NCBI GenBank assembly: GCA_963969595.1
Contig: OZ018417.1
Location: forward strand, 9,240,501-9,304,500
Length of the DNA: 64,000 nt
Reading direction: 5' to 3'
From: Neckera pumila
Lineage: Eukaryota; Streptophyta; Bryopsida; Hypnales; Neckeraceae
Of this stretch, positions 36,475-48,604 are shown piece by piece; the stretch's first letter is position 1; every line of letters begins with the position of its first letter. The translations under genes and the position numbers were made by a program. The notes beneath the pieces are model-generated. The model worked only from the letters and a program-made list of their open reading frames with translations. It ran no database searches and was not told where the DNA came from.

Positions 36475-38770
36475 CAGGACGATCTCGTTTAGACAATTGT
36501 TGTGTTGACCTTCGATTCTGGTAGGGCGTGTTTGATGTCGGTGCTTATTTGAATGTACAGTTTTACTTGCGATGCAAATGCTAGAGAACATGCTAGAGAA
36601 AAAATTCAAACAGATGGGACATGATGCAAAGGTGTTGACCTTTGCATAGTTCCTTGGCCCACCGATCTGCCGTGAGTTTGTAAACTCATTGTTGAAATGT
36701 TTTTTTCTTTGAAATGGACAAAGTTGAGCAGCTTGATGTCCATCCAAGGGTTTATCATTGCAAGAGGACTTTTGTGTCCTGTCAGATAATCATCCCCCAG
36801 CCTGCTCCATTCTTGGTTTGACTTTTCTCAGGGATACCAATCTGCTGCTCAATTAGCTTTATTTTTTTACTTATTTTTTAATGTAGTTAATGTCATTTCA
36901 GTTATATTGGCAGAAATTCATGACAATTGCACGTTTCCAGAGGCAGCCCCGCCTTGAAACTTAACCCTTAAATGATGCTGCGGCTGTTTCTTGTCTGATG
37001 AATGACAGAGAATCCTTTTATGTAGGACAGAAGTGTAACTATTCATCTTCATAATTTTGTGTGAAAAAGGGAGGTCTTGTATAGGAGTTTGATTTCCAAT
37101 GAGTGCTTTTGCATTTTTTTGAGCCAATGATTCAGATGGTATTAAAAGGGATGATTTCCCCAATCACTAGCCCGTCTTTCAAGGGTTAGTTTAATTCTAT
37201 ATGACATGGCATTGTAGTCCTAGTTGCTTGTAGAGCTTTGTGTAAGGTAGGATGTCCATAAAGTGTCTATTTTACACTTGCAAATTAATTTGAGGAGGTT
37301 GGACTTCTTGAAATATTTTTCAATAAATTTTCCTTGAAAGGCAAATGGAATTGACATTTAATCCAAGTGGTTTCATATTTTTTAGAACTTTGTGGAAGTA
37401 ATTATGAATTTTTGAAGGTGAAACACAATGGTCACTACAAGTGACCACCTCCTGAAATGTACACAGTTTGTACATTGTTGAAACAATGAGAGAAATATGT
37501 ACAAATAGTATACATTTCAAGAGGTGGGTGCTTTTAGAACTTGAGCGCCCTCCTACTTTATTGTAAGATCACAAATTGGATGTTTTGTATTGTACACAAA
37601 TAAGAAAATTGACATTAATTTGTTTATATAAGAACATAACATGCCATGACTATTCAACAAGAAGTTCATACCAAACCTCTGCCATGGCTTTAAATTTTGA
37701 CACTAAGTTAAAAACATAAATCTACCAATGTCATGGAAATTTGATGATTTTTTCCTGAATAAGGAAAAACTCTTGAATTTTCCCAGATTTTTGTTTTCAA
37801 ATGAATGTATTGTATCTACTATCCAAGGCTTTTTTTTTGGCACTATAGATGTAGAATGAAATCCTTGTGTGCCCTTCCAGCAAAGATCAGATTTGGAAAG
37901 GAAAAAGACACAATGGTTGGAAATCTCTGACAAATTCTCGAATCTGCTGATATAAATGCCAAAAAAGCATTGATTGTATCCATTCAAGAATACTTAGGTT
38001 CAAACACTTGGTTGGGTACACCTACTTCAGTTTGAAGTAGCAAAAGAAAAAAAATAATTTAAAAAAACTGATTACTATAATTGGAAAGATATGGAGAACC
38101 TCAAATAAATAGATGAAGTGTATATTAATGTACAACTAATTTGTTGTCAATGAAAATAACTTAGTTTTATTTTAGATCATTTGCTTTGAAATGAAGTCAA
38201 GTTGTGTTTGTTGCAATCAACTCACTTCTTGGTTGTAAGCTTATCTATAAATAGTTCTGCACTATTGTCTCCCTTTGTGCATTTCAATTTTTTTTTCTAA
38301 TAGTGTTTTATAAGATTTAACCAAAGATTATAACAAACAATATGGATCAATTTGTTCACAAAATTGAAGTTACTATTAAAACAAATTCTATTGCAAGTTT
38401 TTGATGATACTTATGAAAGAAAGTTTTTTTGCATACATTTTTTGACATTGCATTGTATGAATAAACTGTAAATTCTCATCAAGTTTGTACTAAAATATAA
38501 ATTTGTCTTTCAATTTATTATATACTATGGTATGAAGTTGAACCTAAATACCAGTACAATAATGTAGTCAAAACCAATAGGATTGAAATATAATACTTGG
38601 ATATGTAAGCAAAAATTATGGCTGAAAAGGGCCTCTTGAACCTTGGTCTTGATCTAGAGTGTAAAAGACCAAGAAGTCCAAACTAAGTCTTTCTAAGCAA
38701 TTTGAATAGGTTGAATGGAAAAATTTTGGGACTTTATAGATTATAAGTACATGCTATCTTGAAAAAACTT
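36475..38770. other. Gene-free stretch after the p24 gene
   Basis: The first few hundred bases are probably p24 3' untranslated DNA. No other gene was found. Family F copy 2 lies at 37313-37560. The remainder is AT-rich and featureless to my reading. Confidence 0.4.
37313..37560 (-). repeat. Dispersed repeat family F, copy 2
   Basis: This is the reverse-orientation partner of 7020-7215. Shared pieces are TTTTCCTTGAAAGGCAAATG, CCAAGTGGTTTCATA, CTTTGTGGAA and CACCTCCTGAAATGTACA. An additional short inverted pair (GACCACCTCCTGAAATGTAC and GTATACATTTCAAGAGGTGG) lies within 37440-37530. Confidence 0.5.
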
Positions 38771-39924
38771 TTAACCCTTGAAAGACCAACTAAATTAACC
38801 ATTCAATGTAGGCAACAAATCTCAAGTAGTTGCACACAAAGTCAATTTTGGTTGGATGTTCATGAAATTTGACACAAGGTGTGAACACGTATTTTCTTGG
38901 TGGGAATATAAATTTTTCTTTGATTGGGTGCACAAATCAAAACATATATTGCCTTGAATTTTATAGGCAACCTAGGTAGCTTCATTCAACATGTGCAAAA
39001 TTCCTTCTATACCTATGAAATTTGACAAATATATAACTATCATGATTTAGGATGTAACTATCAAAAACAATTCTATGAATAATGCAAATAATTTCACTCT
39101 AGGAGGAATTAAAGTCTCTTATGCTTTTTGAGCAAGGTTGGAAAAGAATTGTTTTCTACTCTGTTCCACTAAAAACCTCCAAAAAGCTTCCCCATGAAGG
39201 ATTAACTACATTTTTAGTCTTTCTAATAGGGATACATGCATTCAAAAACTAGTAACCCATCCTTTAGATCTTTGCAAAATCTCCAACTTAAGCACTATCG
39301 TTTAGGCACCCAAAATCCATGCGGAAAGTACCATTTTTGACAAAATTTGTAAATGCTGCCAGCTCTATCATTCTTGATGATTTAAATGTTGGTAGCAACA
39401 TTGGGATTCTAGAAACATCTACTACAACCTAAATACCCACAACAAAGATCCCTACACCACTTCAAGAACAACTCTTCAAAGTGTCGAAGTGGTCACCAAA
39501 TCCATTGTCAATACTACTATCTAAGGAAGCACAACGAGTCCAAGGTGTCTCATATGGGCAAGGCCAAAAAAATTTGGCGAAGAATGCTCCCTAATCACTT
39601 GACTTGCCCCCACAAGGTCGTTCAGCATGGCCAACACTTACCCAACAATCGAAATCTAAAAACTGAGCTTTTTAGTGGGACAAAAATTGTACTTGATTTG
39701 GAGGTTTTTAGTGGGACAGAGGGAGTACTTACTTCAAACTTTATAATCTTTCAATTTGTAAGGTCAAAGTATTTGAAATTTTTCTATATATTTCTATAGT
39801 AGTCTATTATAAATTTGTTAGGCAATTTTTTTTTTAATTAAAAAAAAAAAAATTCTCACTATCCTAAAAATAGCAATTTTTGACAATTTTTGCTAAAAAT
39901 GTGCCTTGGTCCGTTAAGGAATAA
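38771..39924 (+). repeat. TIR element family B, copy 4, with nested MITE
   Basis: The left end is TTAACCCTTGAAAGACCAAC. The right end near 39890-39924 reads TTTGCTAAAAATGTGCCTTG then GTCCGTTAAGGAATAA, a decayed version of the family B terminus. A 567-bp Stowaway-like element (39159-39725) is inserted inside, leaving about 0.59 kb of family B sequence. No coding capacity is present. Confidence 0.5.
39159..39725. mobile_element. Stowaway-like MITE nested in family B copy 4
   Basis: The ends are CTCTGTTCCACTAAAAACCT and AGGTTTTTAGTGGGACAGAG GGAG, with TA on both sides (39157-39158 and 39726-39727). A second copy of the terminal motif (GAGCTTTTTAGTGGGACAAA) lies just inside the right end, so the element may be compound. 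The terminal type is the same as the MITE at 31634-31885. Confidence 0.8.
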
Positions 39925-41231
39925 TCCCTAAACATTTGAAAATCTACTTGCTGGATGATGAATGCTGTAAAAATAGCATTCCATCAAGTTTGTATTCACT
40001 GAGGAACCTTCAAGAAGTATTATGTAATATATCAATGGAAAGAATAAATCATGCTTTGCATGAATCAATGATATAGATATGTTGAAGAAATTTCAGTTAC
40101 TTATCGGAAATTTTCATAGCAATCTAAGTTGTCTTTGGATCAAGTATTTAGGATTACTCTTAAATGTCCAAGGCCAGTTTGAACTTCTTGGAGTTTGGTC
40201 GAAATCAAATAAAAAGCCCAAGCTTTGATAAGCTTTATCAAATCTATAAATGTTGTAACCATACAAATTCAAAGTAGACATGTCATAGATCACATATAAA
40301 AACACAACAATATTACATACTGATTGCAAAATTATAATGTTTGTGGATTCTATAGCACGTGATCAAAGGGGATGGATGTAAAGATGGGCCAACTTGACAA
40401 ACCATCCTTCAGACATTGACAATTCAGTCAATGAACAACTTCACAATAAAACTAAATTCTTCCTAGGTATTTAGAGGGAGAATTATATCTTTAGATACAA
40501 AGAAGGGATTGAGGCCCTTAACAATGTTATATAAAGTAGTTGTCTATTGTGTATACTTGAATTTGAATTTTCTTGTATCTTTTGAAAGTACTTTGGGATG
40601 TACTTTGAACAATAGTAATTTCAAATTCTAATTACTAATTACATACAAGTCAATACACTAAAAATGATATTTAGTGTTGGCAACACTAATTACGAACCTT
40701 GACACTAAATATCATAAGTAAGTAACACTAAATCTAATTTCTAACACTAAATATGCTCTATGGTAAATCTGAAATCTGAAAAGGTTTACATTTAGTGTTA
40801 GAACACGTTAAAAAAATGAACTTGCAAAGGAAAAGATTGAAGACAAGTAAAATTGAAGACAAGTAAAATGGCTGGTAGGGGGGTAAAACACTAAATGTCA
40901 TACTACACTAAATATCATTTTTAGTGTAGTTAGAAATAAGTTACATTTGGTGGGCCAATAACTTAAACCGGCAGCCCTCATTAGTCATGCAAATCAATCC
41001 GAAAAATCCTGACACACCACCCAAAAAGCACTCCTGCACCAAAAAGAGAAAGAAAAAAGTAACCCCTCGAAACCGACGCCTGTCCCCGCTCACTCACTCA
41101 AACTTGCCTCCTCAACAATCAGTCTTCAAACAATCCTTTTGAGAATCTTTTCCCGCACAATCTTCGGCTTCTCCATCCAGAGAAAACCCACAAATTCCTT
41201 TCGCAATTAGCGCCCAATTCTCGCAGCAGCG
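39925..41231. other. Spacer and upstream region of the lipase gene
   Basis: It is AT-rich and gene-free up to about 40960, and contains a short TIR element at 40657-40930. GC content then rises toward the lipase leader. No TATA box could be named with confidence. Confidence 0.4.
40657..40930. repeat. Short TIR element with CACTAAAAATGATATTTAGTG ends
   Basis: A 22-bp terminal repeat (ACACTAAAAATGATATTTAG on the left, its complement on the right) bounds about 275 bp. The AACACTAAAT motif recurs several times inside in both orientations. It lies about 300 bp upstream of the first upstream ATG of the lipase transcript region. CACTA-like termini are suggestive only; no 3-bp duplication was seen. 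Confidence 0.55.
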
Positions 41232-42401
41232 ATGGTGCATGTCGCAAGCGAAAGCACAAAAGCGGACGACGCCAAGCGAAAGCGCCGCTTCCAGTTCCTC
41301 GTCGCCATTTTGCAACAGTGAGCTTTGAAAATTTCAGTTGGGGCGCAAGCAAGCAAGCAAAACACGAATCGTGGAACCCTAATTTTGCTGGTCCGTCAAT
41401 TCCACACGATGCTGATGATGTTTTTTGTTTTCTGGGGGAGTTTCGGTTGTGGGTTGTGGATTGTGTGATTGTTGGGCTGTTTGATTCGGGTGGCGATCGG
41501 ATCGGTCGGTGTGATGGTGATGGTGAAGTACGAGTGGGAGTGGAGAGTAGGTCAGATTTTGAGGTGGGTGATTGTTTGTTTGGTTGGTTGATTTTAGTTT
41601 GGGTAGTTTTGTTTGTGTCTGCGGCGATGGGAAGTGCGTGGTTGTGTAATTGGCATCTTTTAGTTGTGATTGGTGTTGTGTTGTGTTGTTTTGAGCGGAT
41701 CTTGGATGTGAGAATTTGATCGTGGCTTTGGAGGTTGTTTACTGGTTCGGTTTGGGAGGATTTTGGTCCGGTAATCTAGGGTTTGGGGGTAGTCGTTATT
41801 GGTTAGGGTTTACTTCTTGGCGATGCAATCCGATTCGCATATACTTGTGTATAGTGCGATGAGGTCGTATGATTCGCTTGAGATTAGGGAACTCTGATGT
41901 GGAGAGTCGATAATTGAAGCGAATTGAAGCTCAACGTCGAGTGTGATGGGTGGCAAGGGGGTGGTGAGTGAACGGTTGAGGAATTGAGTGGCAGCCTTTT
42001 GTTGTGATGTCGCTTATGTGAAACTTTTGGGCGCATCTTTGGTTTGGAAATTTGATCATGGCGTTGGAGATCGGGATTGGTGCTGGTGTGTTCCTATTGG
42101 AGGATCGTGTCCCGTTACAGGGGGGTGAAAAGAGTTATCGTTGGTTAGGTTTTGCTTCTTCGCAATGTTATCAGATTCGCATATGTTATGAACAGTACGA
42201 CGAGCTGGTACTTCGTGCATTGGATTCGCGATTCTAAAATAGAGAGTCGATGAGTCAACAATAATTGAAGCTATTAGATTCTCTGTGACGCTCTTAGAGA
42301 ACTTACAGCTATTTTTTTTTTTTTGCTATTTTCCAGGAGAGGCATAGTAATGCTTAGTATCAGGTTTGTTTATATCAGTAGTAGCTGTTTTGGTGAATAA
42401 C
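41232..42401 (+). promoter_or_regulatory. Probable lipase 5' leader with intron and spliced upstream ORF
   Basis: An upstream ATG at 41232 opens a Lys/Arg-rich short frame. A donor-like ACA|GTGAGC at 41317/41318 and an excellent acceptor at 42336 (long T tract, then TTTTCCAG) would remove a 1.02-kb leader intron. Joined this way, the upstream frame continues to a TAA at 42399-42401, about 45 codons, ending 12 bases before the lipase ATG and in a different frame. Such an ORF could damp translation. The transcription start is unknown, so this is inference. Confidence 0.4.
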
Positions 42402-42413
42402 CAAAGCATTGCC

Positions 42414-45400
42414 ATGGCGACGGCGGCAATGGCAGGAGCTGCAGGGGCAGCGGTAGTCTTATACTACTCTGGTTGGGGTAATCCCTGGGGTGGGGGTGGG
42501 GGTGGACCAGCTCAAGAGCTAAATGGGAATGGAGAATCTGAGTCTTTGCTGAGTGGAAGCCATAGACGGTTGAATGTGAACGCATCCAGACCACCGTCAA
42601 CTTGGTTTGAAGCTCTGGCCACAATCTCAGAGACTTTGCGGTTTACGTATTCTGAAACTCTTGGGAAGTGGCCCATTGGTGATCTGGCTTTTGGAATTAA
42701 TTATCTCTTGAGACGACAGGTATGTGTTCCATCTTCCCTCACTATTGTAGGAATCGCTGCTCAAACATCGCTTGTGTATTCAGATACTGAATGCTGGCTT
42801 CAATTTGGGGTCCTTGCAGATCTTAGAGTTATCTTTTGAGTAATGGTGTGTCACACCTCTTTTGACCCCCGCCTTGCATGCAATCAATGGAATTGAAGTA
42901 ATCGTCCAATTTATTTCGGACTAAAGACAACCGATAGAAAAATGCTCAGTGTTAATGGATTACAGGCAACTATGATTTGTTTCATTGCAAGGAAGAAGCG
43001 CAAAGTTGGACAGGATTTTGATTACAGTGTAGAAGATGAATCGGCATGTATACAGAGTGGGGCAAAATGAGAGGCGACACACCATTACTTAGAGACGACT
43101 GTAAATTGAAGCTTTTGTAAATTGTATTCTTGTGTTTTTTCACGTCTTTCTTTTGAATCTAGATGAGAGTTACTACTGCATTGCGAGGTTGTGAGGTCTG
43201 TTGTGAACTTACGGTTGGCGGCATGTGCACAGGGGCAATTGAATGTTGCAAGTGTTTTTGGTGCGGATGAGAGTAAGCAGCTGCATGGCGCTGATGTATT
43301 GGTGGATATGAAGGAGTTGTTGAGACTCCTGACCATATGCATTCACTTTTCAAAGAAGACGTTCCCCCAGTTTCTGGAGGTCACAGAGTTTACAAGGGAT
43401 CAAGTTCTACTTGAAGAAGGCAGGGCTAGGGTAAGATCGATTGTTCTGAATGTTTATTGTTGAGAAGCATCAGTTATTTGGAATCATGATGGCTGGTATT
43501 GCTTCTTTTCTCATTACGTGAAACCGCTGTTATGCAGTTACTGAAACCAGCATTTACGGTGTTAGTGGACCATCAATCGCAATCCATATTGCTATTGATT
43601 CGAGGAACACACAGCATGAAGGACACTTTGACGGCTGCTACGGGTTCGGTGGTGCCTTTCCATCACACCGTCCTGGGTGACGTTGGTATTAGTAATTTGG
43701 TGTTGGGGTATGCTCATTGTGGAATGGTAGCAGCTGCACGGTGGATAGCCAAGCTCTCTACGAGCATTCTTACGAAGGCCCTCAGTGACTACCCTACTTA
43801 TCAGATTAAGGTCTTTTACCCATTACTTCATTCTTTTTTTCCTGGTAATCTGTGCAGATTCGTACTTGTATGCTGTGGACTGTCTTTGAGGTCTTGCAGT
43901 TTTTCAACTTTGAATTCGTGCCTCTCCAACTTTTTTACGTATGTTGTATTTATACACTTTTGCTCACTTCGCAGGTTGTTGGACATTCTCTCGGAGGTGG
44001 TACAGCGGCTTTACTTACGTACATTCTCAGGGAGGGCCCAACTTTTTCTTCAACAAACTGCATCTGTTTTGCACCTGGTATGGAATTCCCACTGTCCATG
44101 TTGCACAGAGTGACTGTTATTTTATTTTTTTAAGAAGATAGCCAAAATAGTAGTGTAAAAAGTGCGAGTATTGAAAGTTCAGTCTGGCAACAAACTGATA
44201 TTAAATTGAGTTTCTTTCTGAATACAGCGGCATGCATGACATGGGAATTGGCCGAGTCAGGGGTCTCTTTTGTGACTACAGTTATTAATGGCTCAGATCT
44301 TGTGCCGAGCTTCTGTTCTGCATCCCTTGACGATCTTCGAACTGAGGTATGCATGCCTCCTCTCATGGTTATTTTGATGATGCAATCTGATAGCTGTGAT
44401 GTGCCTTGGTGTTGCATTATCTAATTATGTGTATGCGTGAATGCAGGTGACCGCTTCTGCTTGGGTGAATGATTTCCGTGAGCAGATAGAGAGAACACGG
44501 ATACTGAGAACGGTATACAGGTCTGTCACTGCGTTGGGTAGTCGGTTACAGTCCTTGGCTAATCTTTCCCGAGCGACATTACCTTACTCAACCCTCATGG
44601 TTACTCGTGCTGCTCAAACTGGAGTAGCTGGTGCTGGTATGATTTGGCGGCCTGTCTCCAGTGGCACCCAGGTACTTACGAGTCAGATACATTTCTTTAT
44701 TAAATTTTATGTTGGGAAAGTGGCGTTGTTGGCATCGTAAGGGAATTTGAGTCTAAGAGATACAGGTCATGAATTTTAGACCCTGTGAAGGCACTGACGA
44801 GTTCTACTACGAATGCTAACAATCTTTATTGAACATATTTTGGGTCTCTATGTTTTTAAAATATAATACTTAGTGTCGGTGATATGAATTAGAGTACGCA
44901 TTAACCTGTATCAACGGTCGAGTCTAACCTTGGACGCCAATGGTAAATTTTAAACACTCAGCGTTCAAGTGGGATGTGAACGCAGGTTGTAATGAAACAG
45001 GCTCAGAATGTAGCACAAGCTGTAGTCCGTAGGCCCTCTCTTGCAGCTTGGTCCTGTATGGGCCCTCGTCGTCGAAATTTGACCAGTACCCTAAGCAACA
45101 ACGGTGTCGAGGAATCATCCGCTTCGAGCGACAAAGAGAAAGTCGATAGCTGCGGAGTCGTTGCAGATGAATGCAGTACCAGTGACGCGGATGATATCAC
45201 TGCTGAAGGTGGTGAAGGTCAGCAATCGGCAGGTAAACATGACTCTAAGATTTCTTTGGAAGGTTTTTGTTACTCCCCTGGCAGTGGTCGTTATGATGTA
45301 TTAGCTTTCTACTGATGTTTTTGTTCAAGACGGATAGTCACTTTTGCAAATAGAAGAAACATTGTCTGTAGCATCTAGATCTTTGCTTCTTATGCCGAGC

Positions 45401-46795
45401 TCTTATTTTTCCTTGTCGGATGTGGGTCCAAGATTTCTTATCTTTGAAGTTTTACTCCTCAGGTGAGTATTGGGATTCATACAGGCATATTCGTCGTGAC
45501 GGAAATGACACAGTCAAGGACAATCTCTCAGACAATGATCAGGACCACGATCAGTATCAGGAGTTTGGGCTTGGAGATGATGTTGATGGTAGAAGTGACC
45601 ATATAGCCTCAAGTGGCGTGGAGGATATTGGTGAGGACCTTCTGTGGCATCAGCTGGCTCAGGAGCTACAGCGGCAGCAGGAGGAGGGGCAAGTTCAGTC
45701 TGCTTCAGAAGAAGAGGCTGCAGCAGCTCGTGAGATCACTGAAGAGGAGGAGAGTGTGGTGCAAAACACGGCCTCTGTATTGAGCCAGGTTATCTCCTTA
45801 TGACTTTTAATTTCTTGAGATGGTTTAGGATTCTTATCATTTGTGGAAGCATGAATACAGGGTATGAACCTCGAAATGCCTACCAGATCGTGGATAAAAC
45901 ATAGATGATATATATCTTTCACACCTTTTTTGAAGATCATACAAGATGTTCAGGATGGTGATATGAAATTGTTCGTACATAAATATCTTCATAGATTGTT
46001 GTCAACTCTTTTTAAAGGCATTTAACGTAAAGAATTCACCAATTATATATTTTCTTTTAGTACTTGAAGTTTGTATGATATGTTAAACTATAAAACCCTC
46101 AACCTGGTGTAATCAGTCTTCAAAATCTATTACTTAATGTGTTCAAATCTCTAAGGTTTTTTATATAGTAATTTTATGAATGGTAATAGAAAATACAGAC
46201 ATGCTGTGGGTTTAGATTTTCCTGAATTCTCGTGAGCATGTATGGGTGTTGTAAAATAGCACTACTAGAATGTCGACCGACTACTGAGTCTAGCAATACC
46301 CAATATATCTTCGAAGTAGCATCCTACTGATTGAAAGTGATGAATGGTTGCACGACACTTGGGAGTTAAAAATGAGGGTTGGCGTCAACAAGCACTTAAA
46401 TTTTTAAGCTGGAGTTCTATCAAGCGTTCCTACCAACCTGTGCCTTTTTTTTGGAGGCTGTCTTAGCTTATCTGAAATTGGATGTGCAGGATCGTATTGT
46501 GTCAGAGCAGGAGCCAGAGCAAGACTTACGGCATTTTTACCCTCCAGGAAAGCTTATGCACCTCGTGAGTCCGCTTCTACCCAAAGGAGATGATGGAAGT
46601 GAAGAGCAACACCAACAGCAACAGCAACAGCTACAGCTACAGCCCACCGTCGGTCTTTTCTTAACCGACCGGGCTCTATATGGCAAAGTCCGGTTGTCTA
46701 GGACTATGGTGCATGACCATTACATGCCCAATTACAAGGTTATAATGACAAGTTTGATTGAACAACTAGAAAGGGAAGTTACTGTCTCGAGTTGA
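42414..46795 (+). CDS. Lipase class 3 family alpha/beta-hydrolase (plant sn1-specific diacylglycerol-lipase-like)
   Basis: Nine exons (42414-42719, 43233-43430, 43538-43810, 43975-44077, 44228-44346, 44447-44671, 44986-45232, 45463-45788, 46490-46795) give about 700 residues. It matches the plant family of Arabidopsis At3g14075/At4g16070. The N terminus is a small-residue hydrophobic stretch (MATAAMAGAAGAAVVLYYSG), a possible membrane anchor. An N-terminal lipase segment follows (SETLGKWPIGDLAFGINYLL). The hydrolase core has the nucleophile elbow GHSLGGGTAALLTY with Ser at about 264 and Asp at about 317 in NGSDLVP. A candidate His lies in the C-terminal VHDHYMPNY. A low-complexity acidic and Gln-rich region (exons 7-9) separates core and tail. 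The donor of exon 7 could instead be at 45262, adding ten residues. The start has a good GCCATGGCG context. Confidence 0.92.
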
Positions 46796-46894
46796 TGAAG
46801 TGGTCATCAAGTTTTGTAGCATAGTGTGCAATTCAGGGATTTTTTCGCCCATGTTTATAACTAATCATGCCGCAATCATTTGTATATATTCTTG

Positions 46895-46900
46895 AATAAA
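46895..46900 (+). terminator. Candidate polyadenylation signal of the lipase gene
   Basis: AATAAA occurs 100 bases after the lipase stop codon, in AT-rich sequence. This spacing is normal for a plant near-upstream element. No cleavage site can be read from the sequence. Confidence 0.4.
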
Positions 46901-47440
46901 AATAGAGAGCAATCTTGGGGTATCCATAGGTTGGATCGTGCTCATTGTTTGGTCAAGTCTTTTTGACCCAGCACTTTTTGCAACAGCTTCTTCAGTTTAC
47001 GAGGGTTTTCTATGCCTTGATCTTGGCTCACACTCGATCGTGGCCTCGACTTCACATGTGAGCACTTCCACTTCTATCCAATACCGGTATGTTTCTACTA
47101 AAGAACTGTCAGGCTATTGAATGCAAAGCAAAAATGTAGATCCTTGGGAGGGATCATAGGACCTCTCGGCCTATTCGAAGGCTTTTGACCATGCTCGATT
47201 CCAATAATTTGGAAGTAATCAAGAAAAATGTACTTTGGAGTATAGTTTGTATTAGTGAATGAGGTGGCCAAGGAACAAAAAATTAATGCATTCTTATCAG
47301 AAATATATTGGTTGGTTTCAACAAAACAGTTTATTGGTTTACTTAGTTGCATGTTGTGATTGGTTGATTAGATTCAATATTGTTATAAATTCCATAGTGT
47401 ACTACAGAGTTGGTATATATAGAAGTATGGTATCAACAGC

Positions 47441-47635
47441 AAGAGCGATGGCTCTGCTTGGCATGTAGTTGGTGGCAAGCTTTTTTGCTTTGGAATAAAA
47501 TTGTTCCTGCAAGAGCGATGGCTCTGCTTGGCATGTAATTGGTGGCAAGCTTTTTTGCTTTGGAATAAAATTGTTCCTGCAAGAGCGATGGCTCTGCTTG
47601 GCATGCAGTTGGTGGCAACCTTTTTTTTTGCGTTG
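47441..47635. repeat. Tandem 70-bp repeat, nearly three copies
   Basis: Units start at 47441, 47511 and 47581 with AAGAGCGATGGCTCTGCTTG and contain GGAATAAAATTGTTCCTGC. The first two are almost identical over 70 bp and the third is cut short near 47635. A single diverged copy lies at 50661-50740. The sequence just before the array, TGGTATCAACAGC, resembles the tRNA-iMet primer-binding site of plant LTR retrotransposons (TGGTATCAGAGC), so an LTR-derived origin is possible but unproven. Confidence 0.85.
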
Positions 47636-47883
47636 GGGCCAAATTATATGCTGAATTCCAAAATCTTGTCATAGTGTTTACTTGGCTCGTCGTAGTCAGA
47701 GTGTATGCTGCTATCAGTGCAACAGTGTAAAGCTTCAATATTTCTGACCATTTTTTTTAAGCTTACTAGAAAATGCGCTACACAAGAAACTCGTGGTCAG
47801 TAGAATGGGTATTTCGAAGTTTGCTTCCGTTTACACCGTCTTAGCAACGGTCCCTCCCTGGTGGTTTTCCGGGACAGTGTGGC

Positions 47884-47892
47884 CTATAAAAA
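47884..47892 (+). promoter_or_regulatory. TATA box candidate
   Basis: CTATAAAAA lies exactly 100 bases before the ATG at 47984, within locally GC-richer DNA, a normal spacing for a plant TATA box with a short leader. It is the main support for transcription of the short ORF that follows. Confidence 0.5.
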
Positions 47893-47983
47893 CAGAGACT
47901 CACTTCGTTGTTTTCATGAGCCAGTCCGTTAGCAGGAGCGCCTGAAGCTTTGTCAAATTCTCTGTGAGGTCCAATCCAGAATC

Positions 47984-48301
47984 ATGATTTCAGCACAGAT
48001 GATTCGTATGAGTGCCTCTCGTATCCCACAGCCTGGGATTTGCGTTGATTCCCCGGTCTCACTTTCCCCCTGGAGGAGGAGAAGAGGGGGTCTCAAATGG
48101 TCGAGTGGCTTTCAAATGGGCCGAGGTGACAGCACCTTGGCCGTCGACCCAGCATCGTCTTCTTTCTTCTCCAGTGCTGAAGATGCATCTGGTGATGAAG
48201 TCCCTGCGAAGGACACCACCGGTGTGCGCGATTTTACTGCTGGTAAGCCTCCAACCATTCCGCCGGCCCTTGTTAATTTCTTGGGCAAAAGTTCAGTATG
48301 A
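47984..48301 (+). CDS. Hypothetical short protein, possibly plastid-targeted
   Basis: An ATG-led frame of 105 codons lies downstream of a TATA box. The first 50 residues are rich in Ser, Arg and Pro and poor in acids (MISAQMIRMSASRIPQ, then SPWRRRRGG), as in chloroplast transit peptides. I do not recognise the rest. A strong donor GTAAGC occurs at 48243. Splicing to the CAG at 48345-48347 would skip the TGA at 48299 in frame (105 bases) and extend the protein to about 136 residues, ending at a TAG near 48493. It could be a true small gene, a first exon cut off from its downstream exons by the foldback at 48605, or chance. Confidence 0.35.
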   Translation: MISAQMIRMSASRIPQPGICVDSPVSLSPWRRRRGGLKWSSGFQMGRGDSTLAVDPASSSFFSSAEDASGDEVPAKDTTGVRDFTAGKPPTIPPALVNFLGKSSV

Positions 48302-48604
48302 TCGATCGAGGGGAACATGCCAATTGAAAGCGCATCTTCGATCTCAGTGCATCCTGCAGTTTTTCCTGAAAGGGAGAGCTCGAAGGGGAAGGGCACTGTC
48401 CAGAGCGTTTCTGGTCCTGGGATTTTCCTGGGTTGTTTTCCGATTCTTCACTTGTATGTGGTTGCAAGCACAAATGCAGGCTTTGTGCAATAGCTTCAAA
48501 TAGTTTCGACTTCACCACCTTTGAAATTTGCTGCACTGTACACTTGGGTACAGTTCATTTACGAATTTTGGCATCCTGCTGAGATTAGGTCAACTTTGGG
48601 AGGC

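Noticed and set aside
41318..41719. 133-codon frame upstream of the lipase
   Set aside because: It lies in the predicted leader intron, and its low-complexity Val/Gly-rich composition is not protein-like.
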